From Parapristionchus giblindavisi (Eukaryota > Nematoda > Chromadorea > Rhabditida > Diplogasteridae), in assembly GCA_943737045.1 (NCBI GenBank), contig CALSFV010000225.1, positions 62,001-126,000 on the forward strand: a DNA stretch of 64,000 nucleotides, read 5' to 3'. Shown piece by piece: positions 46,802-60,235 of this stretch. The position numbers and the translations under genes are program-made. Each line of letters starts with the position of its first letter. Position 1 is the first letter of the stretch. Below the pieces are notes generated by a model, which saw only the letters and a program-made list of their open reading frames with translations, was not told where the DNA came from and ran no database searches.

Positions 46802-49194
46802 TACCGACATACTAGGAGTAGAGGAGCGATTGAAATCAGGGAGGCGGTAAGTGAATGAATAGATGTAGTGTACACCATACACTACAACAGCGAAAGGTGA
46901 TGGTAGGGGGAGACGAGGGTCAAAAAGACAAAATACACCGCGATAGTGCGAAGTAGTAGAGATGGAAAGATGAAGAGAACATACAGGAGAGATCTCGAAC
47001 ATGATAACGAACATATTGTGGACAAAAACAAATGACGAGTGTATCGGGGAATGGGGGGGGGGGTGATAATGATAAACATACTCAACACTGTATTGTTGAT
47101 AGTAGTGTCGATGAATTTGCAAACGAACGAGTAGGAATCATGTTGTCATAAGGTGATTTTAGATGAAGACATAGGTCGAATTACAAACTACGAAGCATTT
47201 TGGGATTCTTCGAAAAACTGACAGCATTTTGAAATTTTCTATACGAAAACCTGGTTGCATTTTTTTAAATTTGTAACGTAACTATTCGACATAACAATAA
47301 GGATGGATACCAGTCTATGGTTACAATAGAACAGAGATATTTAGTTTGTAGACATCATAAGACAGGAATCCGACGGCTTCAATTCTTCTAACCAAGGGTC
47401 TGAGTCTCAAAGTACAGTAATCACGCAGGTCAAAGGGCCAATTGAAATGGAACGATAGACTGATAGCAAGGGGTGATCGGGGTGACTTTTAAAGACTTTT
47501 AAAGATGCAAAGAAGAGGGAGAGGGAGAGGAATAATCAGGGGGAGAGAGAGGGAGAGAGAGAGAGAGAAGACGAAGAAGAAGAGGGAGAGATAGAGAGGA
47601 ATAAGGAGAGGGAGAGACAGGTTACATCAGCGAAACAAGTAGATCGCAGATCAGTGATAGCATTGATATGATGGGATTCCCCCAAAGTCTAAGAATAGAC
47701 AGAATAGACACAGCGACGAAATGGAAGAGAAGAGCATGTGAAGAAGACGATGCTATCCTAGTTGAATAGGAGACTGAGATGTTTGACAAAGATACATCAT
47801 CTATAGACTTATTGTAATAATATATTTTCATACCTTCATAATGCGAGGATCGACTCACTATGTAAGGCTCATTTTCAGGATCGCATAACTATATAAGGCT
47901 CATATTTATGTGAAAGATTACAATTTAAATCAAGATTACAATTTACACTTTCTAAATCAACCAACATATTTCGAAAATCGACCGACTATATAAAACAATT
48001 CTGTGCAGTGTAATACCATCCTAGTTGACTGGGAGACTATAATTAGCATAGACAAATCACATATAGACTTATGACATGTAATTATGATAATACTACTGAA
48101 CAATCATAAACGAGATCTTGTTTGATCAAATAATATTGCATAGTACCCTTTTCTGGTTGATAGCGGTCTACCGAAAGATCAAAGAACGCCGCTAATTGGA
48201 GAATAACAAGTAGATGAATAATATCGATCGATAACAACAAGTTGATAAGATAGGGGCAAGCACCTTCGATAAGATAAACACAATAAACACACCAGCGCTG
48301 CATAATCCGAACAAAAATTTTCAAATCACTGGTGTCCCTTTAACACATTTTGGCATTGTTTAGTCGTGAAATGGTAAAAAATCCTTGAAAGCGAAATTCA
48401 TTGTGTCGGGTACCAAAAACCGAGTGGATATTGTCGACAACGATATGCCACATATGCATTTCATTATCACATACAAATCAATTAACAATCTCCTGTGATC
48501 CCTTCATGCAAGCAAATCTGACCGATTTGTTTTGTTGCTCATAGGTGTTTCACTGTTATTCGTCAATGAATTCAAATCATGTTGCATCATTCACTGATAT
48601 TGTTATAATCAATCAATCGTTAATCAACCTGCGCATGTAGTATCGATAGTGACCGAGACAGTAACTAGGCTAGACGTCCCAACGGCCTTGCAACATCCGC
48701 CCAGACTAAATAATCAACAGTATAGATCTAATATCGTTTACAATGCAACTCCTCTCATAGTATTGTATCGGCCTTGATCATCTTTGGTCTAATGAAGATA
48801 TCAGATCTATCCATAATAATCTGTCTCGTCCATGATGATGATCTATTAAACCATACCGCGGAGGATAAATAATATATGTATCGGGGTTGGGGAGGTCATT
48901 ATAAATGACGCTATCCGTCAAAAAAGTACCGTAAAAAAGGCATTCATGTATCGTTTTTGCTCTTAAGGGTCCTGTGCATCCTAGATTCGTATTATGAGAT
49001 GTCCCGAAATTTTTTGAAACTAGCTTTTTTATTCACTGCCATACAGTCTGTGGTTGGCTATAGAATAGATCTGCACCATCGAGGGATCTATTATATCTGA
49101 TCACACCAATCAAATGAACACAGCTGTCAAGTGATTTCGTCCTTTGCACAGCATAAAAAATAAGGCCAGTTGCACACCAACATATATGAAGCAT

Positions 49195-49367
49195 CATACG
49201 TGGGCACCGCTGCCGCTAGCGGCAATACACCCCCGATTTTTGGCACCCGACCCCCCGATTTTCCAAAAAAATCACTCAAAATGATGTATAAATGCTCCAT
49301 TTTTTGCTTCCGACCCCCCCCCCCCCCCCCGATTTTCATTTCCAGCGGTAATGCCCGCCCACGTATG
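49195..49367. mobile_element. hAT-like MITE (CATACGTGGGC), copy 2
   Basis: 173 bp, opposite orientation to copies 1 and 3, flanked by an exact 8-bp duplication TGAAGCAT (49187-49194, 49368-49375). Contains a long C run. Confidence 0.88.
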
Positions 49368-49421
49368 TGAAGCATGATCCCAGCATCCGTGAGTAAACCA
49401 TACCACATGTGAATCGGATCC

Positions 49422-49627
49422 GGTATTACATTTGCTTTATGTGCCTCCGCCGCGACGACGGAGAAGTCCACTAGAACTTCGCCGTGTATATTTCGAACGG
49501 GATTTTGTCACAAGTATCATAATTATAAACAATACATTTATTCCAAAATCACGTTAGAAATACACACTCTGCAAAGTCTACGTGGACTTCTCCGTCGTTA
49601 CGGCGGACGTAAGGCAATTGTAACACC
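49422..49627. mobile_element. MITE, TTTGCCTTACGTGCC family, copy 2
   Basis: Left GGTATTACATTTGCTTTATG, right complement (GACGTAAGGCAATTGTAACACC), with an inner pair GACGGAGAAGTCCAC / GTGGACTTCTCCGTC. Middle unrelated to copy 1. Confidence 0.7.
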
Positions 49628-49737
49628 GCAATAGGGAGTGATAAAATACAATCACGTAGGTATTGTATTTGCACAGTACTGTAACTCAACATAAACATGC
49701 CAGACCAAACATCCAACTTTAAAAAATCGAGTTAAAT

Positions 49738-49945
49738 CATACATGGGTGGGGAACAGGGAGCTCGATTTCACTGGAGTCAAAATTGAAAAACAAAGTTAA
49801 TTTTGCAGGGGGGTCTTCCATGGCGGTTTTAAAATATTTAAATTTTTCCTAAACATCATTTTTTTAAAGAGGGGGACTGGGCATTCCACGTTATTTTCGA
49901 AACCCTAATTTTACAGGGGGGGGGGGAGCTGCTGTCAGCATCGAG
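49738..49945. repeat. CATACATGGG dispersed repeat, copy 2
   Basis: Shares GGGAGCTCGATTTCACTGG and the CAGGGGG end with 30913-31104 and 59307-59490. Confidence 0.5.
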
Positions 49946-50429
49946 TTAAATACCCCAAATACGGTAAATAATTAAATTCAAAAGAGGGAAACAACAGCAT
50001 CAAGGAATCTCCGTCAAATGAACAAACGCGGAAAGAATTTCAAAGAATTTCACGATCTATGGCAATGGTAATTGCATAATACAGATTATGACGCAACCAA
50101 TCGATAAAGCAGATAAGACGGTGTAGTAATCTAATTGTAAGAAGAGCCTGGCAGAAAAGATACGAGAGAGAAGACGAGGGGTGCTGGGTACATAAACAAT
50201 GCGGCGACGGCCTAGTATTTTTTGTGTTGGCAAGAGTGCGAAGTATCTATTTGCGATGACGTGGGGGCAATTAATCGATCGATCAATCGATAGACAGATA
50301 AATGGATGACGATTGGGTCAGGAGTGAGAGAGATATGTGTGTGAAGTTGTTGTGAAAAGAGTGAACAGAAGTTTGAAGAGACAAAGAGGAAGAGGAGGAA
50401 TGATACATCCTGGTGAGGGTGCAACTGAT

Positions 50430-50735
50430 CCCTACACTACGATACGATTCATACATTTTCGGTACTCTCGCCGCTATTTTTTATCTAGTGGGTCGATTTA
50501 GAAAAATCATCATTATCAAGTTCTTTTCGCATCGTTACCATACATTGCCATACCCTCGCAATGCGAGGATTGACACACTATATAAGGCCCATTTTAGGCC
50601 ACTTGATGCGAAAGGAAGCTAAAAAATGTCGATTTTTAAGTGAAAATAACGAATTTAGTGAATCAACCCACCCTATTTCGAGAACTGACCCACTATATAA
50701 AAATAAACGGCGAGGATAACGAAAATGTATGATCG
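50430..50735. mobile_element. Fold-back repeat, CATACATTTTCG ends
   Basis: TACGATTCATACATTTTCGG...CTCGCCG at the left is matched inversely by GGCGAGG...CGAAAATGTATGATCG at the right. The interior has an ATGCGAGGATTGACACACT block also seen at 47842-47860. Confidence 0.55.
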
Positions 50736-52063
50736 TTACGGAAAATGAGCCATATATGGTGGGTCAATCGCCGTATGGGGCTAAGAAAATACGATTGATC
50801 ACAATGCAATCTCAGCAAAGTGTCGTCGTTACATTATTTATGAGCAGAACTATGACCGCGAATGGTCACAGCGTTTCAGGACAAGGGGAAAAGTTCACAT
50901 TCAATGTCAGTTTAAATTGCTAAAACTAGCACATTGCAACATCAACAAAGATAGAGTAGAGATAATAGAAGAGACGCATACACGAGCATTGCGATTTGCA
51001 TATACACGTTTTCGTCTTTATTGTCTGTCTCCGTCGTACTCCCTTCACGAAAAGCTGTAAAGAGGAAGGTAGAACACTCGATAATCATAAGTGAGCGGTA
51101 GTGTAGCTAGCGAAAAGACGGTTTTGGCACTCACACGACCCGATTTAGCAAAGATTCGCGCAAAAATGAGAGTTTGCGTTCCACCCACCCGATTTTAATT
51201 TCCACCAACAAAGGTTGCCCAGGTTTGACGATACAAGGATTTACCCCGCTTGGACCATTCTACGAAATGAGAGAAAAATCAATTGCAAGAGCACTCAACA
51301 AGATTGGATGATCTACCTCCTAGAGTGAATTGGATAAGGAGACAGAGGGGTAAATAGTTTAAAGCGAAAGTCGAAATGGTGAGAGAAACTGATACGATTT
51401 GTGCATTTCTCTGCATGTGAACAAAGTATGCTAGGGCGAAAGAGCAATTGGGTAAAGAACGCGAGATCTACATCACACAGTGACACGATTCACTATCAAG
51501 ATCGAATCGAACAGAGCATTTTCAATGAGACGAAGAACATTGGCGCATCGAGTAAACAAACCCGAGATAAGCTAATGCGATTGCAAAACAAACATAGATT
51601 TGCAACTATTGAGTAAAATTTCGTTTTCCAAACTCGATATACCCCTATCGACATGCTTTCGAGCATCATAAACGTTCTCATTTCGAGTTAAATTAAACAT
51701 AAATAAATAAAATAATATTTACTGAAAATTTTATGTATTTTGGTGTGCAGTCCTACGTTGTTTAGCGTTTATTTTCTGCGAATTCCCAGTCTTCCTCGTA
51801 CTTTTTGGCATTTTGCCAAATCCACCATCTGCAATGCAAATTTCTAGACTTTTATTAATATTTTGCATTTAAACACTTTCCCATTGTTCGTTTCATATGA
51901 TGTGGCTTTCCTTTACCACTCACTCTTTCCACTGCAAAAGCACATTTCTCTCCTCCCCTTAGTATTCGTTTGTTCAACGTGTCATTGCGAAATGCTGCAT
52001 TGTTTCCATGGAGAAGGTTTCTATTTCAGCGGAGACTTATTCTCCTTCAACGTTGGCATCAGG

Positions 52064-54149
52064 ATGTGGTTGTGGGTGGCTGTGCTCTTTGCTCCGGTCG
52101 TCTACTCGTCGCTCCCACCCCTAATCTACTCTGTCAACTGTGGTGAGAGCACACATCTTATCAAATTTTCTCGTTCGTTCCGTAGATCATCCTTTGGTCT
52201 GATAACAGTGTACAATATACAATGGAGTACACAATCAAACTCTCTTTCCTCATCACTCATTAGTCTTTTTTTTTCATTTTCAGAAATCAAAGAAGTTCCA
52301 AATAATATAATTACGAAAAATATTGATTATAGTGTATTTCAGGAGGAGAAGACGTTGTCGATGCTCTCGGTATTCACTTCTCAGCCGATCAAAGCAATGA
52401 CGGAATAGCCTCGGATTTCGGAAAACGTCACGAATTCCGAACAGTTTTCCCCGTTGATCGTCTGCTATATCAGGTACTGGGAAATTTTGTGGAATACTTA
52501 GGCGGTGGCATAAATCGGTTTGATTGTGCAAAATAGCAAAATAATAGACAAATTGATTAATAATGATATATATTCCTAGACGAACCTGTTTGTTAAAGTA
52601 AAATGCGAATCAATCACAAATTGCTATGCGCTCCATAAGCCGCCATGTTCATGGCGATGTTCAGAGAACATGGCGGCTTATGGAGCGCATAGCAATTTGT
52701 GATTGAGAGTTCTATGAGAGGTTCAAGACGATCCTAGTCATACGTGGGCGGGCATTGCCGCTGGAAATGAAAATCGGGGGGGGGGGGGGGGGTCGGAAGC
52801 AAAAAATGGAGCATTGATACGTCATTTAGAGTGATTTTTTTCGGAAAATCGGGGGGTGTGGTGAAAAAAAATCGGGGGTGTATTGCCGCTAGCGGCAGTG
52901 GTGCCCGTGTATGTATGAGAGATCCGACTTCCCCTAACGAGGCGTAATGTATTCAAAATTGCACTTAAAATAGTGTATCTAATCTTGTTCCTGCTTCGCA
53001 ATTGACAAAGTTGATTGTTCAACTTTCAAATGGTGCATGAGATCTCATGATACGTGTTATATAACACCTTCTAGAAGAATAGATAGACAACTTTTTTTTG
53101 TAAATAAATGTATTTTTCAGTCTGAACGATATGCCCTCCACTCCTTCTCATACACGATTGAACTACCTACGGAAGTCGACGATGAGTACACTATCGATTT
53201 TCGATTCGCTGAGGTCTACTTTGATCGTCCGGGCGCCAAGGTATCGATTTATTGATTTCCTAAACATCTATCCGCTCATTCAAACCAGTGGTTTCTGATG
53301 CTTTCATAAGGTTCTTCCAATTTTTTAAACTTAAAAATCAATAAATTTTTAGGTGTTTAATGTGCTCATCAACGGTCAACCAATCATCTCCCATCTGGAT
53401 ATTCTGAAAGAGGCTCAGGGAAGAGGTCGACCCTATGATGTGTACGATTTTATTGATTTAAATTAGAATTTTATTAATTATTTTTAAAGACTAACTTTGA
53501 ACATTGCTACAAAACAGTCCCTTCTGCATTCGTTAAAAAATCGATAATTGTAAATGTTTCAGTCACAAATCATTCAAAGTTCAAGATGGCAATCTGGTCT
53601 TTGGAAACGTGATCCTTGATTTTGATGGAGTACTCGAGATTACTTTCGCCAAGGTTTAGTTTTACTTGAACATTTTTAATAATAATAATGTTAATAATTT
53701 AAATCTAGGACAAGTTGTATCCAGTTTGATCCTCAAAAGCGTATTGCTGTATCTTTTGATCTTCCCCGTGAAGTGATGATATCGTTGTGTTATACTTGCA
53801 AGTACCTGTAGCCAAACTGATTCTGATCTGCAGTATTTTTTAAACAATTTTTAGAATTTAATGATCTTTATCAAACACAGAACCATTTGGGAAGGAACGG
53901 TTACCACTGAACGGGTTTCTAGTAGAAGAGAGAGAATCTTTCTACAGTACTTAATTCCTTGATCCAAAAAGCATACACATCCCAATATATTTCCTAGAAT
54001 AATGTTTGCGAAAATTTCTTATAATGTTTAAAAATATGGTTGTTTTTGCCCATTTTACGTGCCCACTCCAGTTTTTTTCACTCTATTTTTCCAATTTTGA
54101 TTAACGCTACGATCTATCACTGATTATCTGAACCATAAACCATAATAAA

Positions 54150-54217
<68 letters not shown>

Positions 54218-54777
54218 TAAATACTCGATTGATTTTAGGGTGAAGCGGACAATGCCAAGTGCAATGCATTCGCCGTATTCCGTGGACCCGCCCGTGATCT
54301 ACCGTATCCACCGAGAATTCCTGAAGCCCCGCCCACTCAGACACCAATTATCGATGAAGAAGTGAGTATTGATTGGCTGAGATATTATTGATTGGTTAAT
54401 TGATTAAATTAAATCAATATATTCAGGAATTTGCGGCTCCCGAAACGACTGATGATGAGTCGTCCTCTGCGAAGTACGGTAGCGGTCCTCCCGTATCGGA
54501 TCCTTTCGCTGATCAGGTATTGATTACTGTTTTGGATTACTGTAGCTGGCTGTAGAAGTGAATCAATCAATAATTTTAGTCGGATAATTACATAGACTAG
54601 TATCATCATTGTAGATCCTCATAGTACCAATAGTACCGTAAATCTTAAATATTCAAATTTAAATTTGGCGCCAACTAGGATGATTCGCTTCAGGACATGT
54701 ACGAATCGATTCTGCCCTTCCTCGTCGTCATTCCTTGTCTCATTCCCGTCGTCTATCTACTCTACAGAATGAAGTAG
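52064..54777 (+). CDS. mlec: Malectin (ER carbohydrate-binding membrane protein)
   Basis: Eight exons: 52064-52142, 52343-52473, 53121-53240, 53353-53441, 53563-53653, 54239-54361, 54427-54516, 54679-54777; 273 aa (human malectin 292). Residues 1-16 are a signal peptide (MWLWVAVLFAPVVYSS). The malectin domain runs from about 20 to 195, with IYSVNCGGEDVVDALGIHF, YALHSFSYTIELP, the hallmark FAEVYF followed by KVFNVLINGQPI, and LEITFAKGEADNAKCNAFAV. A Pro/Glu-rich linker follows, then a membrane segment (ILPFLVVIPCLIPVVYLLY, about 252-270) and a short RMK tail. Malectin binds diglucosylated N-glycans in the ER and acts with ribophorin I in glycoprotein quality control. A TTTCTATTTCAG at 52018-52029 just upstream could be a spliced-leader acceptor. 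Confidence 0.94.
52611..52705. repeat. Perfect 40-bp inverted repeat in malectin intron 2
   Basis: 52611-52650 (CAATCACAAATTGCTATGCG...GCCGCCATGTTC) is matched base for base by the complement at 52666-52705, with a 15-base loop. The lack of mismatches implies recent origin or selection for the hairpin. Confidence 0.9.
52739..52913. mobile_element. hAT-like MITE (CATACGTGGGC), copy 3
   Basis: 175 bp, same orientation as copy 1, in malectin intron 2, with a 17-18-base G run. The 8-bp flanks do not match, so the insertion is older or was altered. Confidence 0.78.
54148..54216. repeat. (ATT)n microsatellite
   Basis: About 23 ATT units in malectin intron 5, ending 22 bp before the exon 6 acceptor. 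Confidence 0.95.
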
Positions 54778-57278
54778 TCTGGGATACGGTAGTCTTGGAT
54801 ACTGTAGCCTGTCGTCGCTCTCGTAGTGTACGGTATCTACCGTACTACCTCTAACGTATAGTGTACTGTATGTAGTCTAGCATGTATAGCCTCGCTCTCT
54901 CACTTTTGCATCTAATCAATAGGCATTCATCACTTGACTGCTTTCAAAGATTACTGTATGCTACAGTATACCTTTGAATACTGTGTGGTACAGTATTCCT
55001 TTCATTTGAATTGCATGCTACCCTTTAACTTACCTTTTTCGGTTGTTTTATCATTTTTTTATTTGTAAAATTGTTGTATCTGTAATTTATTTCCTCTCCA
55101 ATCAGCATAATTATAGCTTTATCGATTAATTGCCAAAAGTCGTATAGATATTTATTCATAGTCGTTGTATTGATCTCTTATCGATCAATCGATCCTTTTG
55201 TCTTGTCAATTTTGATCTTTGATCTCTCTAACTCTTCATCGTCAGCTCCATTTCACATTCGGTTTTGTTCTTTTTAATGAATAAAGTTTTTTTTTTTGAA
55301 ACAATTTATCGAATAGCAACAGCAACAATAATAATACTATAATTCTATAAAGTACTTCCTGTCATCAATCCGTATAGATGCTAACTACTAAACCAACCAT
55401 AAATCGAAAGAAACTACCCAATTTAAGTTTACGTCGTTAGTCTTTGCTTCTAAAGTCTAAAGGCTAAAGGTTAAAACAGAAGGTTCTCCCCTTTTTCACA
55501 AATTTTCCCCCATTCCACCACTCTTCCTCCCATTCTAACATAAACTGTAAACTCTGTCAGGCGAGAGAGCACACGGAATGGAGAGAGCGCAGACACAGAG
55601 AGACAGAGACGAGAGAGTGTGTGAAAGTGAGAGAGCGGGACGGAGTCAAAAGCCGTGTCTTCATGCCCGCCGATAGAAATAGCCATCGGCGAGAGAGTGC
55701 GTGAATCGAGGAGAGTGACAGAGATAGAGAGATAGACAAGCGAGAGAGCACGGGAAAGTGAGAGAGTCTCTGGAAATCATATCATGTTACTGCTATAAAC
55801 TCTGTCAGTCTAAGTTTATCAAAGCTCAAGATCAAAGATCAAACTATATAACTTACCGTACCCCAATCAAGAGTTTAGCCTGTCAAACTCTGGCTACCCT
55901 ATGAGCTACCGTAGATTAGAGTCCAAAGATCAAAGATCAAAGATCATATTCATTGAGACGTGAAGTGAGAGAGAAGGCACTCTCTTATTCAATTATGGGC
56001 CCGCTAATGAAATTGTCGAGGGTAGTGAGATGAGAGATCAAAGGAGATGAAGGAGAGGGAGAGGGAGAAGAATAAGGAGATGGAGAGGGAGAGTGGCCAG
56101 AGGAAATATCCAAATTAAGTAGATAAGCCAATTGGGATCATGTGTGCGCCCCAATGACAGACCTCATCGCACAATGGAGACTAATGAAGGAAGGCAACAT
56201 GCAACAGAGAACTTGAATGCAACAGAGAACCCAAGGCAAGTTTAAACTCTCATCAGACTCTCTCAAAGACAAATAATGCGAGAGAGTGAGACGAGAGAAG
56301 TAGAATCAGTGCCATTTATTCAATCTAGATACGAGTGTGTATATAACCATTAAAGTTTTCTTATGTTTCTGGGGGGGGGGGGGGGTGGCCCTCTCTAAAC
56401 CAGAGACTGTTATGTTTCAACGGCCATTCATCGGCCGTGCAAACATTATGATATTCAATATTACGAAGTAGTACTCAACAATTTCCATAAATTTCTCGGC
56501 ACTAATTCAGAACAGCAAACCAGTCCAAAGACTAGTATAAAAGACTTTCGTGTTTACTTTATTTTGCGCACTTATGGACTTCTCCGGTGTTCTGAAGTAG
56601 TTACAATTTCCCTTCTACTCCATTTTCCAAGACTTTTCAACGCCACATGACTGGATAAAATGTGTGAACTTATGTTGATCAAAGGAGGGAAGCCCTTGAC
56701 AACGACCCCCTTGCTCTTACGTAGACAATTGATAATTACGATCTTGCAGCTGGATTTTGCACAATATTTTTCCCAGTGTCGGAAACAATTCGATAGCGGC
56801 ATTGATCGAATGATAAACGATGAATAATATCCGACTGGATGGTAACCATTTGCATATTTTATCTATTCATTAGCGCCTATATATATCGTCCTGTCGGCTC
56901 TAGTCCGACCTAGTGTTATAGTTTATGAATTTTTCGAAAAGAAGATTATAAGCTCTGAAATACTACGTGAACTAAAGCTAGTTCTGGACGACCGATCTGG
57001 ATTTATTGAATGCAGACTCTGGTACACTTAAACTTCTTCCCAGTGTCGTACTGACAGTGAGATGCCATCCTTTATGGGTCAATTTTGCATTGAAGTGCAT
57101 GTACCACCCGGTGATATCGTGTCTCTGGTGAGTGGTAAGGTATCGGGATGTTCGCATATCCTCAGTATTGAGTTGTGCTCCTCAACTAGATAGGAAAAAA
57201 GCCTAGACGTTATTAGTCTACGCGCATATTCTCTGGACCGGGTTTTTTCACTCGGGTGAAGCCATTCTAGTTTTTTAA

Positions 57279-57394
57279 AAAGAAACATCCCGAGCTAATT
57301 TGAAACTCTCCGCTCTGTCCATGCTCTCTCGCGTTCTTTGTCTGCGAGAGAGCGTTGCCAGAGCGGAGAGTAAAATTTACCCGTGATGTGGCTT
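57279..57394. mobile_element. TTAA-flanked hairpin MITE, copy 3
   Basis: TTAA at 57275-57278 and 57395-57398. Palindromic core AACTCTCCGCTCTG / CCAGAGCGGAGAGT. Confidence 0.78.
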
Positions 57395-58194
57395 TAACGG
57401 TTCCGATCCCTTCAACTCTCTACTACACTCTTGTTGCCTTCTTCACATTCTTTTAATCACCACTTTTACAACAATCCAGTGATAAAGAAACCTCATTGAG
57501 ATCAGTTAATCTTTCGTCCGACTCCCTCCCTCTCCCTCTCCCTCTCCCTCTCCCTCTACCTATGTCTCCCTCTCCCTCTCCCTCTTCCTCTCCCTCTCCC
57601 TCTCCCTCTGTGATCATCCAACTCTGAAAGTACTTCTTCCATCCCATCAGCAACTGTCCTTCCTCATCTCCCTAGCTCTCGTCTCTCCCTTTTAGACTCG
57701 ATCAATCAATCATCATCATCGTGCACAACTTCCGCTAACAAGGCGATTGGGGTATCTGACCGCCCTGGAACTCGACGTTTTGGACTGACAATGAGCACAA
57801 AGTTTCAAATTATCTTGGAAAAGTTTCAAATTATCTTGGAGTACCACTTTAAACCATCAAATTTCTGTATATCCTACATGCAGCGTGGAGCGCCGTTGAG
57901 AGACCAAAACTCGCAAGGGGTTTCCTGTCTAAAGGTTCTACCTCGCGGCGTACACCACGAGCAAAAAATACACGATTAAGCAGGCACATTGTAATTGCAA
58001 AATTCGATAAGATTACAAATTAAATTAATATTTCTGCGTTCGCCCCCTGATGCTCATCTCATCATCCAGACAGACTCCATCAATCTGTTCCGAGGTCAAT
58101 CTCGGATATGGCTCATCTTCCATGGAAGACAGATGAAGCGTAGACATATCGGGCCCGAAAAGCTGCATGCCCATCTCTCCCTCTCTCTCCCTCT

Positions 58195-58735
58195 GCATTC
58201 TCTCCCTCTGCCTCTAGTCTCCCTCTCCCTGTATGCCATCCCTTCCTCTCTCTCTCCCTCTGCCTCTAGTCTCCCTCTCCCTCTATGCCATCCCTTCCTC
58301 TCTCTCTCCCTCTGCCTCTATTCCCCCTCTCCCTCTATCATATCTCCCTCTCCCTCTCCCTCTCCCTCTCCCTCTCCCTCTCCCTCTCCCTCTCCCTCTC
58401 CCTCTCCCTCTCCCTCTCCCTCTCCCTCTCCCTCTCCCTCTCCCTCTCCCTCTCCCTCTATCCCATCTCTCCCTCTCCCTCTCCCTCTATCCCATCTCTC
58501 CCTCTCTTCTTCTTATTCTCAATTCATTCTCCATCTGCCTTGAATCGAATAATGACAAGAAGAGAGGAGTAAGAAATGTGCTCTCTTTGTGTTCTATCGT
58601 AACCCATTCTCCCTCTAGGCACATCCCCCTCTCCCTCTCCCTCTAGACCGTCTCCCCCTCTCCCTCTCCCTCTAGAACATCTCTCCCTCTCCCTCTAGAC
58701 TATATCTCTCTCTCCCTCTCTCTCTCTCTCTCAGT
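58195..58735. repeat. (CCCTCT)n pyrimidine tract
   Basis: About 20 uninterrupted CTCCCT hexamers at 58340-58458, with degenerate units on both sides. A shorter tract lies at 57520-57610 and a complementary purine tract at 59740-59905. Confidence 0.95.
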
Positions 58736-59306
58736 CCCAGAACCCTTTATCCGATGCCCAGTGACAGGACAAAGCAAATGAGTCATTGTCTCAATGAACG
58801 AGTAAACAATCGTCCATCACATCACAAACACATTCAGACTACCGTAATCCATCTAATCGTGGTGAGACAAAGAATGACACAACCGAGCTACAGTATACCA
58901 CACAGTCTGGACAAAGCTATAGTTGTGCATAAATACGAACCAGCTACAGTATGCCGCACAGTACCGTAATCCGTATTCAAAACCATAATCGTCAAGTCAA
59001 GACAACCGTAACCTCTTCAAGCATACTGTACTGTTCGATTGGCTCCTTGATCTTTGATCTTTATCTTAGTCTTCTTCCTCTTCTTCTTCTTCCTGCTTCT
59101 CAGAGACCTTCTCTATCATATTTCATCCTTCGTCTCATCCTTTTTCTTGAACTTCAAAGCGCGTCAAAGATGATCTATCGTGTCTAGTGGACCTTTGATC
59201 CTTCGATGCCGATCCAAGAGATCAAAGATCAATTAATAAACATACCCTTGGTCATGATTTGATCTTTGATCTTTGATCTTTTGATCTACCCGGACATGGT
59301 TTGACC

Positions 59307-59490
59307 CATACATGGGCGCCGACATGGGGGCGCCCCTTGTAAAATTACTTCTTTTCGAAAATTTGTGGAATACCCCCTGTAAAAATGGCGTTTAGGTGAA
59401 ATTTTTGAAAAAATAAAGTAAGAAACCCCTTTAATCATTTTTCGTTCAGATGCCCCCCTGTAGAATCGAGGTCCAGGTACCCTGTATGGT
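59307..59490. repeat. CATACATGGG dispersed repeat, copy 3
   Basis: Starts CATACATGGGCGCCGACATG and ends near CCAGGTACCCTGTATGG, giving weak inverted tips. Interior resembles 30913-31104 in the inverted sense. Confidence 0.55.
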
Positions 59491-60115
59491 TTGACCTTTG
59501 ATCTTTGATCTTTCGATCTACTAGGTCGTAATTTGATCTTTCATCATTTGATCTACCCCCTGGTTGTAGAATCTGTCCCCTCTGGGGCACAATCCATCAC
59601 CGTAAACTCTCTCGGCTCTCATGGGGATTCTCTCTGCTCTTTCTTCTGCACATTCTCTTATCTATTGGAATGAATGAGTGAATAGCTCTCCAAGGAACAA
59701 CAGAAGACATAATTGAGAGAGACTTTGGCAGCTGACCCTAGGGAGAGGGAGAGATCCTAGAGGGAGAGGGAGAAGGAGAGATTGTAGAGGGAGAGGGAGA
59801 GGGACAGATTCTAGAGGGAGAGGTAGAGATTCTAGAGGGAGAGATTCTAGAGGGATAGGGAGAGATCCTAAAGAGAGAAGGAGAGATTCTAGAGGGAGAG
59901 ATGTGAGGAATGAATGGAAGACTAATGATAAAGGTTGAAGACATGACACCTATTGCAAAGAGATAAGATAAGATAGAGAAAGCACACTCCAAAGTTGATT
60001 AATCGACGCCAGAAGATGAAACTACAAACTACAAATAAAGAGTCTTAATGGAAGGTCTAATGAGAATTCGCACTTCATTAGATCACACTACAACATGAGG
60101 TATCGGGAGTTATAG

Positions 60116-60235
60116 CACAGTATTCTGGTCCAAGCCATTTTTCTTCGAAAGCAAGACAAAGGAGAGACCATTGTAATCGAGAGAGTTTGTATGTTGAGCG
60201 GTCGTTCTTGCTTTGAAAGTCATGAGAACGCTGTG
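60116..60235. mobile_element. 120-bp CACAG-ended MITE, copy 2
   Basis: Same orientation as 3168-3287, 118 of 120 bases identical by eye. Flanked by ATAG on both sides (4-bp duplication). Confidence 0.8.

Larger units (their letters stand above)
46546..52063. other. Spacer between divergent gpdh and malectin genes
   Basis: 5.5 kb without a supported gene. It contains MITEs (46661, 49195, 49422), repeat pieces, a purine-rich tract (47510-47625, GGAGA/GAGAGA) and poly-G/C runs (47054, 49310-49330, 49916-49927). Both promoters must lie at its ends. A possible minus-strand terminal exon at 51762-51827 is too weak to call a gene. Confidence 0.45.

Noticed and set aside
51863..52408. 181-aa plus-strand ORF over the malectin start
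   Set aside because: It runs through exon 1 into intron 1; the malectin frame is better explained by ATG 52064 and splicing at 52142.
52611..52705. miRNA precursor
   Set aside because: The stem is perfectly paired, unlike typical pre-miRNAs, and no small-RNA evidence is available, so listed only as an inverted repeat.
57995..58646. ORFs of 95-182 aa rich in Ser-Pro-Leu
   Set aside because: Translations of the CCCTCT hexamer tract, with no splice context.
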